Positions 38,182 to 49,383 of a stretch of 64,000 bases of DNA are shown piece by piece. The DNA is from Trichinella spiralis (Eukaryota > Nematoda > Enoplea > Trichinellida > Trichinellidae): the NCBI GenBank assembly GCA_000181795.3, contig CM012953.1, positions 5,831,824 through 5,895,823 of the forward strand, given 5' to 3'. Positions within the stretch are counted from its first letter, which is position 1; each line of letters opens with the position of its first letter. The position numbers and the translations under genes were made by a program. The notes beneath the pieces are model-generated. The model had not been told where the DNA came from. It worked only from the letters and a program-made list of their open reading frames with translations, and did no database searches.

Positions 38182-38785
38182 TCTACCCAAAAATTGTATA
38201 GTTTAGTTCATTTTCAACTAAGATATCTTAAATTAGGCTAAAAAATAAGTCTGAAATCAAAAATTATGAAATATGCTACTGAGATATTGACTTTATTAAA
38301 CAATTAACCTTGCATGTTACATAAATAATTATATTTTCTTATTACACTGTGATTGGCCCTAGCAGTTATATATTATTGGTTAAATGTATTTCCTTTAATA
38401 TCAGTCACCTTTTCTGCTTCATGTGAAGTATCTTTCTTTCTTTTACTTAATGTGTTTCGAAATATTTTATAATTTCTTTTCGCCTTCATAACGCATTGTT
38501 ACGTTAATTTTATTTTATCTTTAAATTAACAAAAATAATTTTTTCATTAAATTTTTTCTTTAAATTAACAAATTTTATTGATAAAAGATAATTAAAGTTA
38601 AATAACTAAACAAAAAATCAACGTAACAGTTTGTTCTGCTCCTAAATAAGTTATAGATTTTTTATTTCACATTATTATTGCATAAATACGTATCTTGCTT
38701 TAACTGATTTAATTAATTATTTTGAACAAGATTTGCTGAATGCCAATAAATGATGTTAGAGATAGATAGGTTTAAAAGTTAAATG

Positions 38786-38970
38786 CAGTAAAATTCCGTT
38801 ATAACAAATACCGACAAAACAAAATATTTGATATAACGAACATTTTTGGATTCCCCAGCGATTTCTTAATAAATTACACGAATTTAGAGTAAATTTCAAT
38901 ACAGTGAAATATTCGTCACAATAAAAAATTCATGAATCCCCTCTGAGTTTGTTGTATAGGAGTTTTACTA
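38786..38970. mobile_element. Degenerate Tigger-like MITE, about 185 bp
   Basis: The left end reads CAGTAAAATTCCGTTATAAC and the right end, reversed, TAGTAAAACTCCTATACAAC, followed in both by AAA. About 18 of 23 positions match. The 3' border is followed by TA; the 5' border is not preceded by TA, so it is diverged. The CAGTAAAA...TTATAAC terminus resembles Tigger-type elements. Confidence 0.6.
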
Positions 38971-39367
38971 TAAATGCATGTTAATGTCATCTGTATTTTA
39001 ATAGAGTTTAATGTTGCTTCAATAGAACTTTTATAAGGTTATTAAGATTTAATTATAGCATTATTTACTTTATTTTAATAGTTTCTTTAATGGACATTAA
39101 TTTTAAAATATTTGATAATATATTTTTAATCCTGCAGCATGTGATATAATTTGATGCATTGTCATATAAGCATTTACCATGTCATTTCAAAACTTAAATT
39201 CACATCTTGACATATGTCACTTTATTAGATTGCTTGTTTTTAAATCAGCATTTTTTCTTTTTATTTGACTTTCACTCATATTTATAACCCAAACACGCAT
39301 CAGTATCAGATAAACAAATGAAATATGCAGTGAAAAGTATCATAAACATTTATAATTTTAAATATTT

Positions 39368-41435
39368 TTAGGAATTTGCAGGTGGTATCACATTAGCAGC
39401 TATAGCTGCAAATGAGTCGCTCAAAAGCTGATGTTCTAGGCAAATTGCCGTTCCAGATTTCATAAGCTGCTCTTTCTGAAAAACATCAATATAAATAAAG
39501 AAACCAATGATATATAAACCGCTAGAATTAAATATAATTTAAAACACCTTAAAACATATTATTATGCTAATATTATTAAGAAATCCTTTTGAAATGTGCA
39601 ATAGTAATGGAAATTTATCATACGTTATAGCTGCTGGTCGTAAAACAGAAGAGGGGCTTTTGTTCCACAGATACCCACTGGGAGCAATCTTTTTCTCTAG
39701 TGCTTTGCTGATTATCTACTGTTATTGGACTCTGGACTACTTTAACGAAACCAATTTTTCCACCGCTTGTCGAACTTAACGAATTATCTGTTTTAGCCCA
39801 GACGCGTATATTAGCTTTTAACTTTGAAGTCAGGATTTTTCCATACATTTCTGAAAGAAAAAACAATAATTACAGAAATTTCATAAATTCATTAATTGAC
39901 TACCTAATCGTCCTGTGGATAGTTTAGAAAATATTATTATAGGCACTTCAGCACCAGCTGCTAATGTTTTAATAGTCTGTGTATTAGCAAATGGAGGGGT
40001 CAAAACACGCGTCATTCCACCGATTAATTTCATCAAAGTTTGTTGAGTAGCTTGCAAAGCTGGTGCAATGTTTGAGAAGTAGATCAACGGATTTTGATAA
40101 ACAAGTGCAGATGCTGCAAAATTATCACGGTTAATAATATGTTAATGACATTCTTTGTGAATTTAATGCAAGAATTACTATTGCTTTTAGCTTCTATATC
40201 TAGTTACCTATTGATGTAACAGTTTGTGTTGATACATCTACACATACTACCATGTGACCTTGCGGTGTCAAGTCTGCTGGCCATGCCCAGGCAACTCCAT
40301 TTGCTAGCGCTTTTGGCATTGTATGAACTAACCAAAATGATTGCGGTTGTGCATTCATCATCATAATTATGCCTAAAAACTTGTAATTGATGTATTTTTA
40401 ATGTTTTTTATTTTTATTCCTAGAATAATAGAGACCTTTTGAAGTAGAGTCAGTAGTAAATCCAGAAAATCCTGGTGGCTCATTATTGTATCCAACTGCG
40501 CTTAGGGAATTATGCAGTGGCGCAAACCAACTTTCAAGTGTCGAAACTAAAGCATGACCTGCATTTCCAGTCAAAGCTGCTCCTTCGTCAGCCCATTGAG
40601 GGGCTGCTGATGTTTTTATTTTTGCAGTGATTTGGCCAGGTGTTTTGTAAAGAACATACCTAAAAGTTAACTGATCATGCATGATTTTCTTTAAAAATTA
40701 AGTGTAACATAAATAAATAAATGGATAAATGAATAAATAAAATTACGTATTTAGTATGACATTCAACACAGCCAGGTATTTAAAGCTTAAAAATTACAAT
40801 ATGAGTATAACATTTATTCATTAAGCCAGCAGTTTTATGTTGTTATCTGTTATATTAATATTAATATTGTTGTATGAATAAGCATGATTATGCTAAAAAC
40901 GTTTTATAACATAAATTGGTGGTAAAATTTCATTGAAAATTTATGCAAAGTTCTCAGACAAATGCTAAGCATATTTGGTTTTAAAGGAATAAAAGATGTA
41001 TTGCTTTGAAATTATATGCATACATAAGAATTGTGAAATACTAAGAAAATAAATAATGAAAACCGATTATAATTAAAAAGCATATCTTTAATGCATGTAT
41101 GTTTTACTGCTTCATTTAATTTGGTATAGTTTTTATTAAATTCACTGTTTATGACTGATTTATAATGTAAATTCAGTAATAAATGAAGACAAATCTACCA
41201 TTGCGTTACGTCGAGAATGCTAATTCAAATTATTCTCAGACTTTTGAATATTAAACTTATACAATTTATTTTGTTAAATGAATTTGTCATCATAATTTTA
41301 AAAAACATTAAATTGATCATACCAATCTACGTTGTTTGCTGCTGTTGATTTACATTGAGCATTTTGAGTTTCGCTTTGCTGAACAATTAGCAAAAGAGCA
41401 ATTACAAAGAATTTTAGTGAACAATCCTTCATCAT
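39368..41435 (-). CDS. DNase II-like secreted protein D (predicted catalytically dead, one disulfide lost)
   Basis: Fourth paralogue, 348 residues. Exons (minus): 41435-41323, 40659-40436, 40372-40208, 40113-39904, 39850-39624, 39475-39368; phases agree. It starts with a signal peptide (MMKDCSLKFFVIALLLIVQ), then NNVDWYVLYKTPG, FWLVHTMPKALANG, AWAWPADLTPQG, MVVCVDV, LIYFSNIAP, IRVWAKTDNSLSSTSGG, KPLFCF and SGTAIC. The HxK positions read STSKG and DCSQW, so both histidines are lost. Uniquely, the cysteine of the TCGG motif is serine and the terminal IPCPY reads IPPAN; these two cysteines correspond to a disulfide pair in human DNase II. The retained LVH histidine and overall length argue for a folded protein rather than a decaying gene. 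Confidence 0.93.
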
Positions 41436-43460
41436 TGAATAATTTCGCGGAACTAAATTACAGTCAATGGCAGAAACTTTTAAGAAGTACTTGTTAGCTC
41501 AAATGCAGCTGCCACTGCTTAAACATTATTTGTTGTTATTATAATTGTGAGTAAATTTCATGGCAAAGTTTTACTTGAACAACAAAGTTAACAATTCTTT
41601 TTTGTTAGATTAATATTAGTTTACTTTGCAAAGCATGGCTCAGTGAGTAAATATATGAAAAAATAATGTTTACAAATTATCTTCAATATTTATTGGACAG
41701 AAAAAGCTCATTCTGCATTTAATGCATAAAACAGATTCTGAAAAAGTCTTCTTTTAGAACACTAGTCAAACTGATAAGTGAATCTTATTATTGAAATACT
41801 GTTACACTTTATCTGTAACTCAGTGCAGTAGATTCATACTGTATATTTATAAAAAGTATTTTAACTGTAATAAGTTATTTCTTTTCATTATTTTCGAAGC
41901 ATTATTTTTAAAGTTTCGAATAGCAGTAACATATGAATAAATGTAGTTATAAGAATCTCATGAAATATGCGCAATTTTAATATTTCATCGAATGCCATCT
42001 TATTGTGAATCAGTTCTTTCTTTAGGCGCTGCTTTTTTATTCAAGGATTTCATAACATAGTTTTAAAGTATTTGATTTTCTGTTATTAATGAATTACTTT
42101 TCTTTGTCACTAAATTCTTAGTTTTCATTTATTCAGAGAATTAATAAATTTAAGTTCTGTAAATGTAGTTTAAAAAACAATAAAAAGCAATAAGGCATAT
42201 TTAGTGTGTTTTTCTGAATTCTTCGTGATAAATCATGGTGATACTTTTCTTGATAGTGTTTATGGATATCTCAGGCGTAATTTTTGATCATCTAAAGCAA
42301 GTTTTTATAATAATGATAAAATTTATAATTTCATTGATTTATATTATTCATCTGCATATAATTTTATTTAATGTTATTCCTTTATAAATTTATGATTGAT
42401 AAAAATATTTTTGGTATTAGCAAATATTTATTTAGTTTTATTTTAATTTCAAGTAATATAAAAATTATTTTAAAAGCTACTTTTAACAATGATTTCAAAA
42501 ATTAAGATAAAATGAATATTGTAGTCCTTAGATACTTTTCATTGTTGCTATGCAAGAAAAGACAAACATTGTTTTACTTTTAAACGTCGTCAGTTCATGC
42601 TAGAGTTGATATTTGTAGTTTTAAATGTCACATTATGGCGGACTTTTGAAACTCGTTAATTATGTTTTCCTTTTCCAAAATAGATTGATTAATGTTTAAA
42701 TTCATGTTAGATGAGTAATTTGAAAATTGAAGCGTAACCATTTGTTCAAAATTTACAAAAAGATAACAATGGATGATAAATTTTATCAGCAAATATTTGA
42801 TTAATAAAGCTATATATAATAAGTAGCAATCATTAAATGTGAGATATATTTAACAGAAATTTTTGAAATAGAAATTATTTTGTGAATGATTTCGTTCCTA
42901 GATTTTTATACGAATTTTGATTCGTCTGATATCAATAAAGCTATAATGGTAAATGAATATCAAAGCTATATGCAGAATAATTTTATGCTGTTAAATGCAA
43001 TGGTTTTTTGATAAACAGAAGCCTTAAAGTAATTATTTTTTATCTTCAAAATAAATTTTATGCAAATTTATTTTTACACATATTTCTAATTATGCATCAT
43101 AATTTTTTATTTATCCCTAACTTATCTTATTCTTAATTTCTAAATAAAAATAGTTAAATTATTTCAAATGTATAAACTATAAAAAAAATTCGGTATCTTA
43201 TATATAATGAATTTTTCATTGAAAATGGAACAAAGTGTAAAATATGAAAGAAAGCAAATTATATTGAATTAAAATCATAGAAATGCATATTGCTTAGGGA
43301 TTTTGTTATTTTATATTTGCTTGACATAATCTGTTAATAGTATTTTTTATTAGTTGTATTGATTTAATGCATATAGTAAAGTATTATATAATAAAATTAA
43401 ATTTAACCAGCATTTTATTAATACTTTCACATTCTGCTGTTTGCTAATTTTACGTCCGGT
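41436..43460. other. AT-rich intergenic DNA
   Basis: No gene, RNA or ordered repeat can be supported in this stretch. Confidence 0.55.
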
Positions 43461-43550
43461 ATGTCGACTCCTAGAAAGAGAAAAGTTTTGAGTATGGAGC
43501 AAAAATTAAGTAAAAAAGCAAAAGCTGTAAGTCGTGTAAATAAAGAGTGA
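43461..43550 (+). pseudogene. Fragment of a pogo/Tigger transposase N-terminus
   Basis: A 29-residue frame beginning MSTPRKRKVLSMEQKL resembles the start of the CENP-B-type helix-turn-helix of Tigger/pogo transposases, then diverges and stops. No DDE region or terminal repeats were recognised nearby. It sits within about 550 bp of slightly more GC-rich sequence (43440-43990). It could also be a small unrelated basic peptide. Confidence 0.4.
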
Positions 43551-43563
43551 CCCTTCGTTGTTG

Positions 43564-43582
43564 CGATCGTTAGCAACGATCG
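43564..43582. repeat. Perfect 8-bp hairpin
   Basis: CGATCGTT, a 3-nt loop AGC, then AACGATCG. GC-rich for its setting and just 3' of the transposase-like fragment; function unknown. Confidence 0.7.
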
Positions 43583-44517
43583 ACAAGTCCAGCGGGCTGT
43601 TGCAATAACGTTGGAACCAAAAACAACGTATAATGTAACAAAAGTAATGGCAGAAAGCCAACTAAGGATAAACCAAAACAAAACAGGAAAAATCACTAAT
43701 ACTGTTGCTAACAGTGAAACCAATACGCTGAAATGCAGACCGTTGAGATTATGAAGTCAGTTCTTTAGAGAACAGAAAACGCACTCCTCAGCCAAAGTAA
43801 TACTACTTCCCCGTATTATCACGAAACATCCGGCTAACATTGCCCAATGCTTTACATGATTGGCACATCTGAGTATTTCTTTAATTTCATTTTCATATTT
43901 ATTATTTCTGGTGAAAGCTTTTTTGCTACAATAAAGATATGCAGAAGACTGATGCAAGATCTTTGGAAAGGTGTGTTGCGTGAGAGAAAAAAATTGTAAA
44001 CATCCATGTGATTGGATTATCCAGCTTTTATATTCCAGCGAGTTGCTGTGGACATCGTAAAATTTTAAGATATAAATATCATTATGGCAATAAGCATTAT
44101 TTCACGTTGCTGTTCAAACATAATGCTGTAGAACATACAGTATGATATGAAGTTGTATTAATAATAAAAATAAAGATGAATAAACAATCAAATGACTCTG
44201 TATTTTTTTAAAGATATCCTTCAAAAGATGATAAAAACACTGTCATGTAGAAATTTTTTTAATAATAAAAAATAAAGTACAACCTTGAAAATCAAAAATA
44301 CCACAGTATTGAGCGCAGATAAATTTTATTAAAATACCCAGTGCTTTATTCTGGTTCAAAATAATTCGAAAACAACGAAATTAATGTAGTTTAACAAATA
44401 ATTTTTTGATGCTGTGTTAATTTTTTAAACGTTTTATCTTTTCTTCACTGAAGTGGCAAGTTTGAATGAAGCTATTAGTTGTTTTAGCATTGTTTTTTTA
44501 GTTTTTTCTAAAGCGGA
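43583..44517. other. Intergenic, upstream of UTP11
   Basis: No gene supported. The stretch just before 44518 should contain the UTP11 promoter. Confidence 0.5.
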
Positions 44518-46053
44518 ATGTCTTCGTTAAAGAACGTGGATAAAAGCGTTAGTAGAGTTCATCGAGAACGTTCTCAGGTAACTTTTTTATTAATTTTTAA
44601 ACTATATTTATTGAGTTCGTTTATTTTATTAAAGCTCATTTGCACAGAAATAACTTCATAAAACGGGTTTTATATTTTACCTTTGCCTAAGCTTAACTAC
44701 TCATGATGTCATTTTGTTGAACTAATATATTATTTAAGTAATACGTTTTGCTTAAGAAGATGGATGGTTTAAATTTAGATTATTCTACTGTATATTTATT
44801 AGGTGTTATATTGTCCACTGTCTTTCTTTCGTTGTTTTAGCTTTCAAGTCGCAGACGGCTAGGTGAACTTGAAAAGAAAAAAGATTACATAAAACGTGCA
44901 AGGTATGCTGGTATTTGTTAGTTTATTGTCCAACATTGTGCTTTTAGGTCACATCAAATTAAAGAGAATGCAATTCGAAAGCTTCGTCGCAAAGCCTTGG
45001 AGAAGAATCCAGATGAATTTTATTTTCACATGATTAACTCCAAAGTTGAGGTATACACTTAAGTGATCTTTAGCAGATGCTGTTTTTGCCCGTTTTTTTT
45101 GTATTCGTACTGTTAAAAGAAAAAACAGCGCATTATTTAAAAAAACGGTTATACCTAATTACTTTTTATTCATATTTTCCAGGATGGAGTTCACTATGAG
45201 AAAGCAATTGGCAAAGATGAAAATTCTAAAGAACAGGAAAAACTATTGCAGACGCAGAATCTGAATTATATAAATTTCAAATTGCAAATTCAACGCCAAG
45301 TATATTTTATCCATTTTTAACGACATGTATTATATATGATTGGTGAATTTAGAAAATTAAGAAGTTGTTAGACGATTTTGGCTTTTTATTTTCCTTATGT
45401 AAGGTGAATTCGGTGAAAAAGCATTCTAAATCAGAAGGTAAATGAATTTTTAAAAAGCTTTACAGTTTTGAGATGTATTTCTTAAAAGGGAAACCCTTGT
45501 AAGCTATGTTAAATTTTAAATGCTTGCAGAAAATGAAAAGGCAAAGTCGTCGAAAAAGTTCGATTTGGAATTACTCAAAAAAAAATTTCCCAGTGGTTTG
45601 AATTTTAAGAAACTGCAATCAGAGCTTCAAGTAAGTGTGAAGAAAGCAACAGCATTTTATTTTTCTGAATTTTGTTTCAATTTTTACCACTCCATTGAAG
45701 ATGTCTGCGTAAGCTCAGATCAATAACGGCTTACTTTTGATATGCTTAAAGTTTTATGATATGGTTTTCTTTGTTGATTTAGTCATTGGACAAAAGCAAA
45801 TTGAGCAGTTTTCAAGAATTGTTGAAACGCTTACGAGTTGAAAAGGAATTGTCAATTGTGGCTGAAAAACTTCACATGAAGAAAGAGTTTGCGGTAGTTG
45901 AAAATTTGCATTTTTTATTTTAAAAAAATATTGTTGTTGCATTTTTTTGAATTTCAGAAAAGCAAATCAAAAGGAATAATTCCAAGAAAAAAGCGCAAAG
46001 GTACTGCTATCCGAGCTCCAGTTTACAAGTGGCAGTTTGAACGGAAGCGGTGA
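44518..46053 (+). CDS. UTP11: U3 snoRNA-associated protein UTP11 (small-subunit processome)
   Basis: Nucleolar component of the small-subunit processome, required for 18S rRNA maturation with U3 snoRNA. Exons: 44518-44577, 44841-44902, 44948-45050, 45183-45299, 45353-45437, 45530-45630, 45783-45893, 45958-46053, giving 244 residues (human about 253); phases agree. The N-terminus shows VHRERSQ, then LGELEKKKDYIKRARSHQIK and ALEKNPDEFYFHMINSKVED, matching HRERSQ, LEKKKDY and KALEKNPDEFYYKM of the family. The C-terminus APVYKWQFERKR matches PAIYKFQSRRKR. Two introns are only 45 and 53 nt. The start is the ATG giving the expected short basic N-terminus. Convergent with CNOT7, stop codons about 260 bp apart. 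Confidence 0.95.
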
Positions 46054-46313
46054 CAACAGTTAATTTAGCTTCTTCGTATTTCGAGCAACTAACCGTACTT
46101 AAAACGCAAATATATATTATATTCAACAAAATTTTCAATGCTTCTTTTTGTTAAGTTGAACATTTTATTCATCTTTTCAAAAATGTTCTCAACATATATT
46201 AAAAGTGAAAAAAAAATTCTTTTACTGTTTGTTAAAAAGAAAAACATATATGTATTTGTCAGTATAAAACTTTTAATTGGCTTGGATGGCAAGTTGTTTT
46301 TCTAGGACGAACG

Positions 46314-48681
46314 TCATGAATGTTCTTGTGAATGCTTCCTCGTATTTTCAGAAACAGTAACCGCACATTCTGATTTTGAAGTGATGGTTAAAACTAATTT
46401 TTCTGCTGCTTCTTTGTTTCCTTCTGTCAATGATTCCGCTTTTAAAGATACGTCAGATATTTGTGGACTAAAAGTGGAGCTTTCTGCGCTAGTAATTGAT
46501 CTCTTTTTCAACTGAAAATTCACAAATGATGCTTCACTGATATCTACACTGGAAATGGACTCAGATCCGTTGACTAATGATTGGGAATCATTTGCATGAA
46601 GGGTAGCATCTTTATCTACACCATCATCATCGTCACTATTTTCTTCATCCACTACTTCTTCCTCGTCTAACTCCTCTTCGTCTTGCTCTTCATCATCTTC
46701 GTCTGATGATATATCTGAATCAAAATCTCCAGTAGATGAAGACTCATCACTACTCGGCATACCATCAGTCGATACTGCATCCACGAGATTGGCGCCTGGA
46801 ACACTTAACCCAAACAAATAACCAGAAAACGTTTGCTCATTGATATTTCCTTCAAACAGAGTCTAAAACACGTACAAAATAATGTTTTTTTTTCAATTTG
46901 GCATAAAAAATTCCTGATTATAAATAACAAACAGTGCTTGCAAATAATGAAATCATAAATATTACTATAACAATTCGACACAAAAAGCAACATCTGTACT
47001 GTGTATTAACGTTTTCATACAGAAAAACAACCAATAATTATCACAGAAGTTCATAAATAATCATCATAAAATATTAATTTATTATTCAGCCTCATTAATG
47101 AGGGAAATGTTACGTTTAATTGCTGGTGTTTTGCATTTAAAGAATATTACTGTAGACTGACCCTAACTAAAAAGGTCGCTGACCTAAAAAAGGCCTTTGT
47201 TAGAAAATGTTAGATAAGCTTACAGCTTCTTCGTTAGAAAAATAAAGAAAAGAAATCAGCTTGAAATACAGTAATGTGCATAATTTAAGTTGCTGCGAGA
47301 AAAGAAAATTTCAAATTGAAATACCTGCTTCATCTTGAAATAAACTTTCCCAGTAAGCAAACTATCACTTCCTGCCTGATGCTGCGGGCCGACACGTCGA
47401 ACCTTGTAAAAGAGGGTTCGTTCAACAAAAGTAAAACTTCGTTCATTTAGTACTTTCATTTGGTCTGCAATCTCCTGCAAGCCTCCTTTCAGATGTCGGG
47501 TTGATTTCATTAAGTATTTCAGATCAAATATGTTGGGGAAAAACCGACGCAAAATAATGAAGAAATCGGTCTCGTTGTTGGGCAGGTTTCGGTTGGTCAA
47601 CATTTTGACCAAATAGCCAAAGTCATAACCACTAAAAATATAATGTCGGTTTAAATTCGCATTTTGTCTTAAATGAGCAAAACTGTAAACCTGTGAAATG
47701 AAATCCATTGAACATTGTCGAGGAGAAGCAGGCCAGAACCGTACATCAGCTCGGCAAAATCGATTGGATTGATTCCATCCGTTTCCAATCGTTTAAAATC
47801 TATACCCGATTTTTGTAAAAGCGCAATGGAATCCTGCGCATACATGTCCTCTCTGCAAGGATTAAATTATGATAAAACAAAAATTATTTACCGTTATTAA
47901 TTTACGCTAGGCTAAAATTAAAATTAAACTGCCAAGTGGAGCACTCGCTGGGTGTTTCTCCCTGGTGATTGAAAAATGACAACCCAATCTGTATGATTTT
48001 TAAAAGGTCCACATTTGCACGCATTAACTGATACTGATAGTCGACTGAACTGCGGAATTCGCCGTACGGACGTGCAACGACGCCAGGAAATTCAGTATCC
48101 TAAAAATAAATAATCATCACTGAACGAATATTATTTTAAAAACTTTTCATGAAAAAACAAGCTTCGTTTCAATGATGACTTCTCTGCAAAACAGAAAAAC
48201 ATACAAAAAGCTATAAAACAACAGTCAGTAAACAACAATACAACAAGTAAGCAATTTGCATGATAAACAAACAATTTTACAGCAAATTTGCTTATATACA
48301 GAATTTGAATTAAAAACATTCCGGAGTTGGCACAATTCACTAAAGCTGAACTTTTCTAAAAACAATTTTCTATTTGTAAAATTAGGATGCAATTAAAACA
48401 GCCTGCATTCCATATTTCAACACTTTACAGGAATTCTTTCACGGATTTTTTTCAAAAGTAAAAATTTATACAATAGTGCATACCATCGCAACAACAGGAT
48501 AATCAGGAAGAAGTCTCATAATTTTGCGGAATTCCAACAGTAGATTATGAGACCAAACATCTCTTATGCGTGTTTCATCACTTCTGCGAAGAATTGAACT
48601 TGGTAAATGAGAAATTCTCCTTCGGTCGATTGAAGTCTGAAGGGATACAGTCTTTGGTAGGGGCGGCTTAGAGCCTGCCAT
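46314..48681 (-). CDS. CNOT7: CCR4-NOT deadenylase subunit CNOT7/8 (CAF1/POP2) with acidic tail
   Basis: DEDD-family 3'-5' poly(A) exonuclease of the CCR4-NOT complex. Exons (minus): 48681-48484, 48099-47906, 47852-47691, 47631-47454, 47402-47325, 46862-46314, giving 452 residues versus about 285 in human CNOT7. Catalytic motifs are intact: DTEFPGVVARP, GYDFGYL, and HQAGSDSLLTG. EDMYAQDSI, KYLMKSTRHLKGGLQE and YLFGL are further family blocks. The N-terminus carries about 35 extra residues, and the C-terminus about 150 extra, including a highly acidic run of D/E and a serine-rich end. The fourth intron (47403-47453) is 51 nt, a multiple of three without stops, so its retention would insert 17 residues just before RVGPQHQAG. 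The tail has no recognised domain. Confidence 0.95.
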
Positions 48682-49383
48682 CCTACTACGGTATTCAATA
48701 AACAACAGCTCCCACACAGAAAAATGAAATAACAATAAATCTACAGTAAATCGTTGGAAAATACATTTAAGTAACAATAATATTAGGTTGACGAACGACT
48801 GCATAATTGGAATAAAAATATTTTTAAAACTTAATTGAATTTTTATTTGTCAATAATTTTATTTTTTAATGCTTGCATTTTCATAAATTATAAGTAAAAA
48901 TTTCCTTATTCTTAGATGTTGTATTAATTTAAAATTAATTATAATAAATAGAAAAAAATAAAATAAATGAGGCATATTATATGAAAACTGAATTTTAATA
49001 AGTAAAAATTCATTTTATCTAAATGTTTTTCAAATTAAAAAGTGTATTTTTAATTTCATGCGGATGTACTGTAATGAATCTTGCACTTCATTATGGTATA
49101 TTGTGAGAAAACACTATGACCTAATGATGAAGTTATGTGTTCTTTACTTGAGTTTTTAAGGTTTTAAAATTTATACTTCTGTATTATGAAAATTTTCAAA
49201 CTCATAAAATAATGTTATTTTGCAATTTATTTTCAGTGCAAGCCTTTTTTGTGCTATTATATTGCTTATTGTTTTCCTTTTAGATTTGCGAAGAAGCGTA
49301 TCTCAATTTTGTTCGATAAAGGAAGAATATCTGTGAAGTTCTAAACTAATTTAATATTTTGAATTGGTTATAATATAATTACG
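48682..49383. other. Divergent promoter region, CNOT7 / SMNDC1
   Basis: 702 bp between the two divergent start codons. AT-rich without a gene; it probably holds both promoters and untranslated leaders. Confidence 0.5.

Larger units (their letters stand above)
37480..39367. other. Intergenic between DNase II-like genes C and D
   Basis: AT-rich and without genes. It holds two short inverted-repeat elements, annotated separately at about 37978-38181 and 38786-38970. Confidence 0.55.

Noticed and set aside
47403-47453. Reading through this stretch as coding sequence in CNOT7
   Set aside because: It has GT-AG borders, and removing it gives a gap-free match to the family, so it is annotated as an intron.
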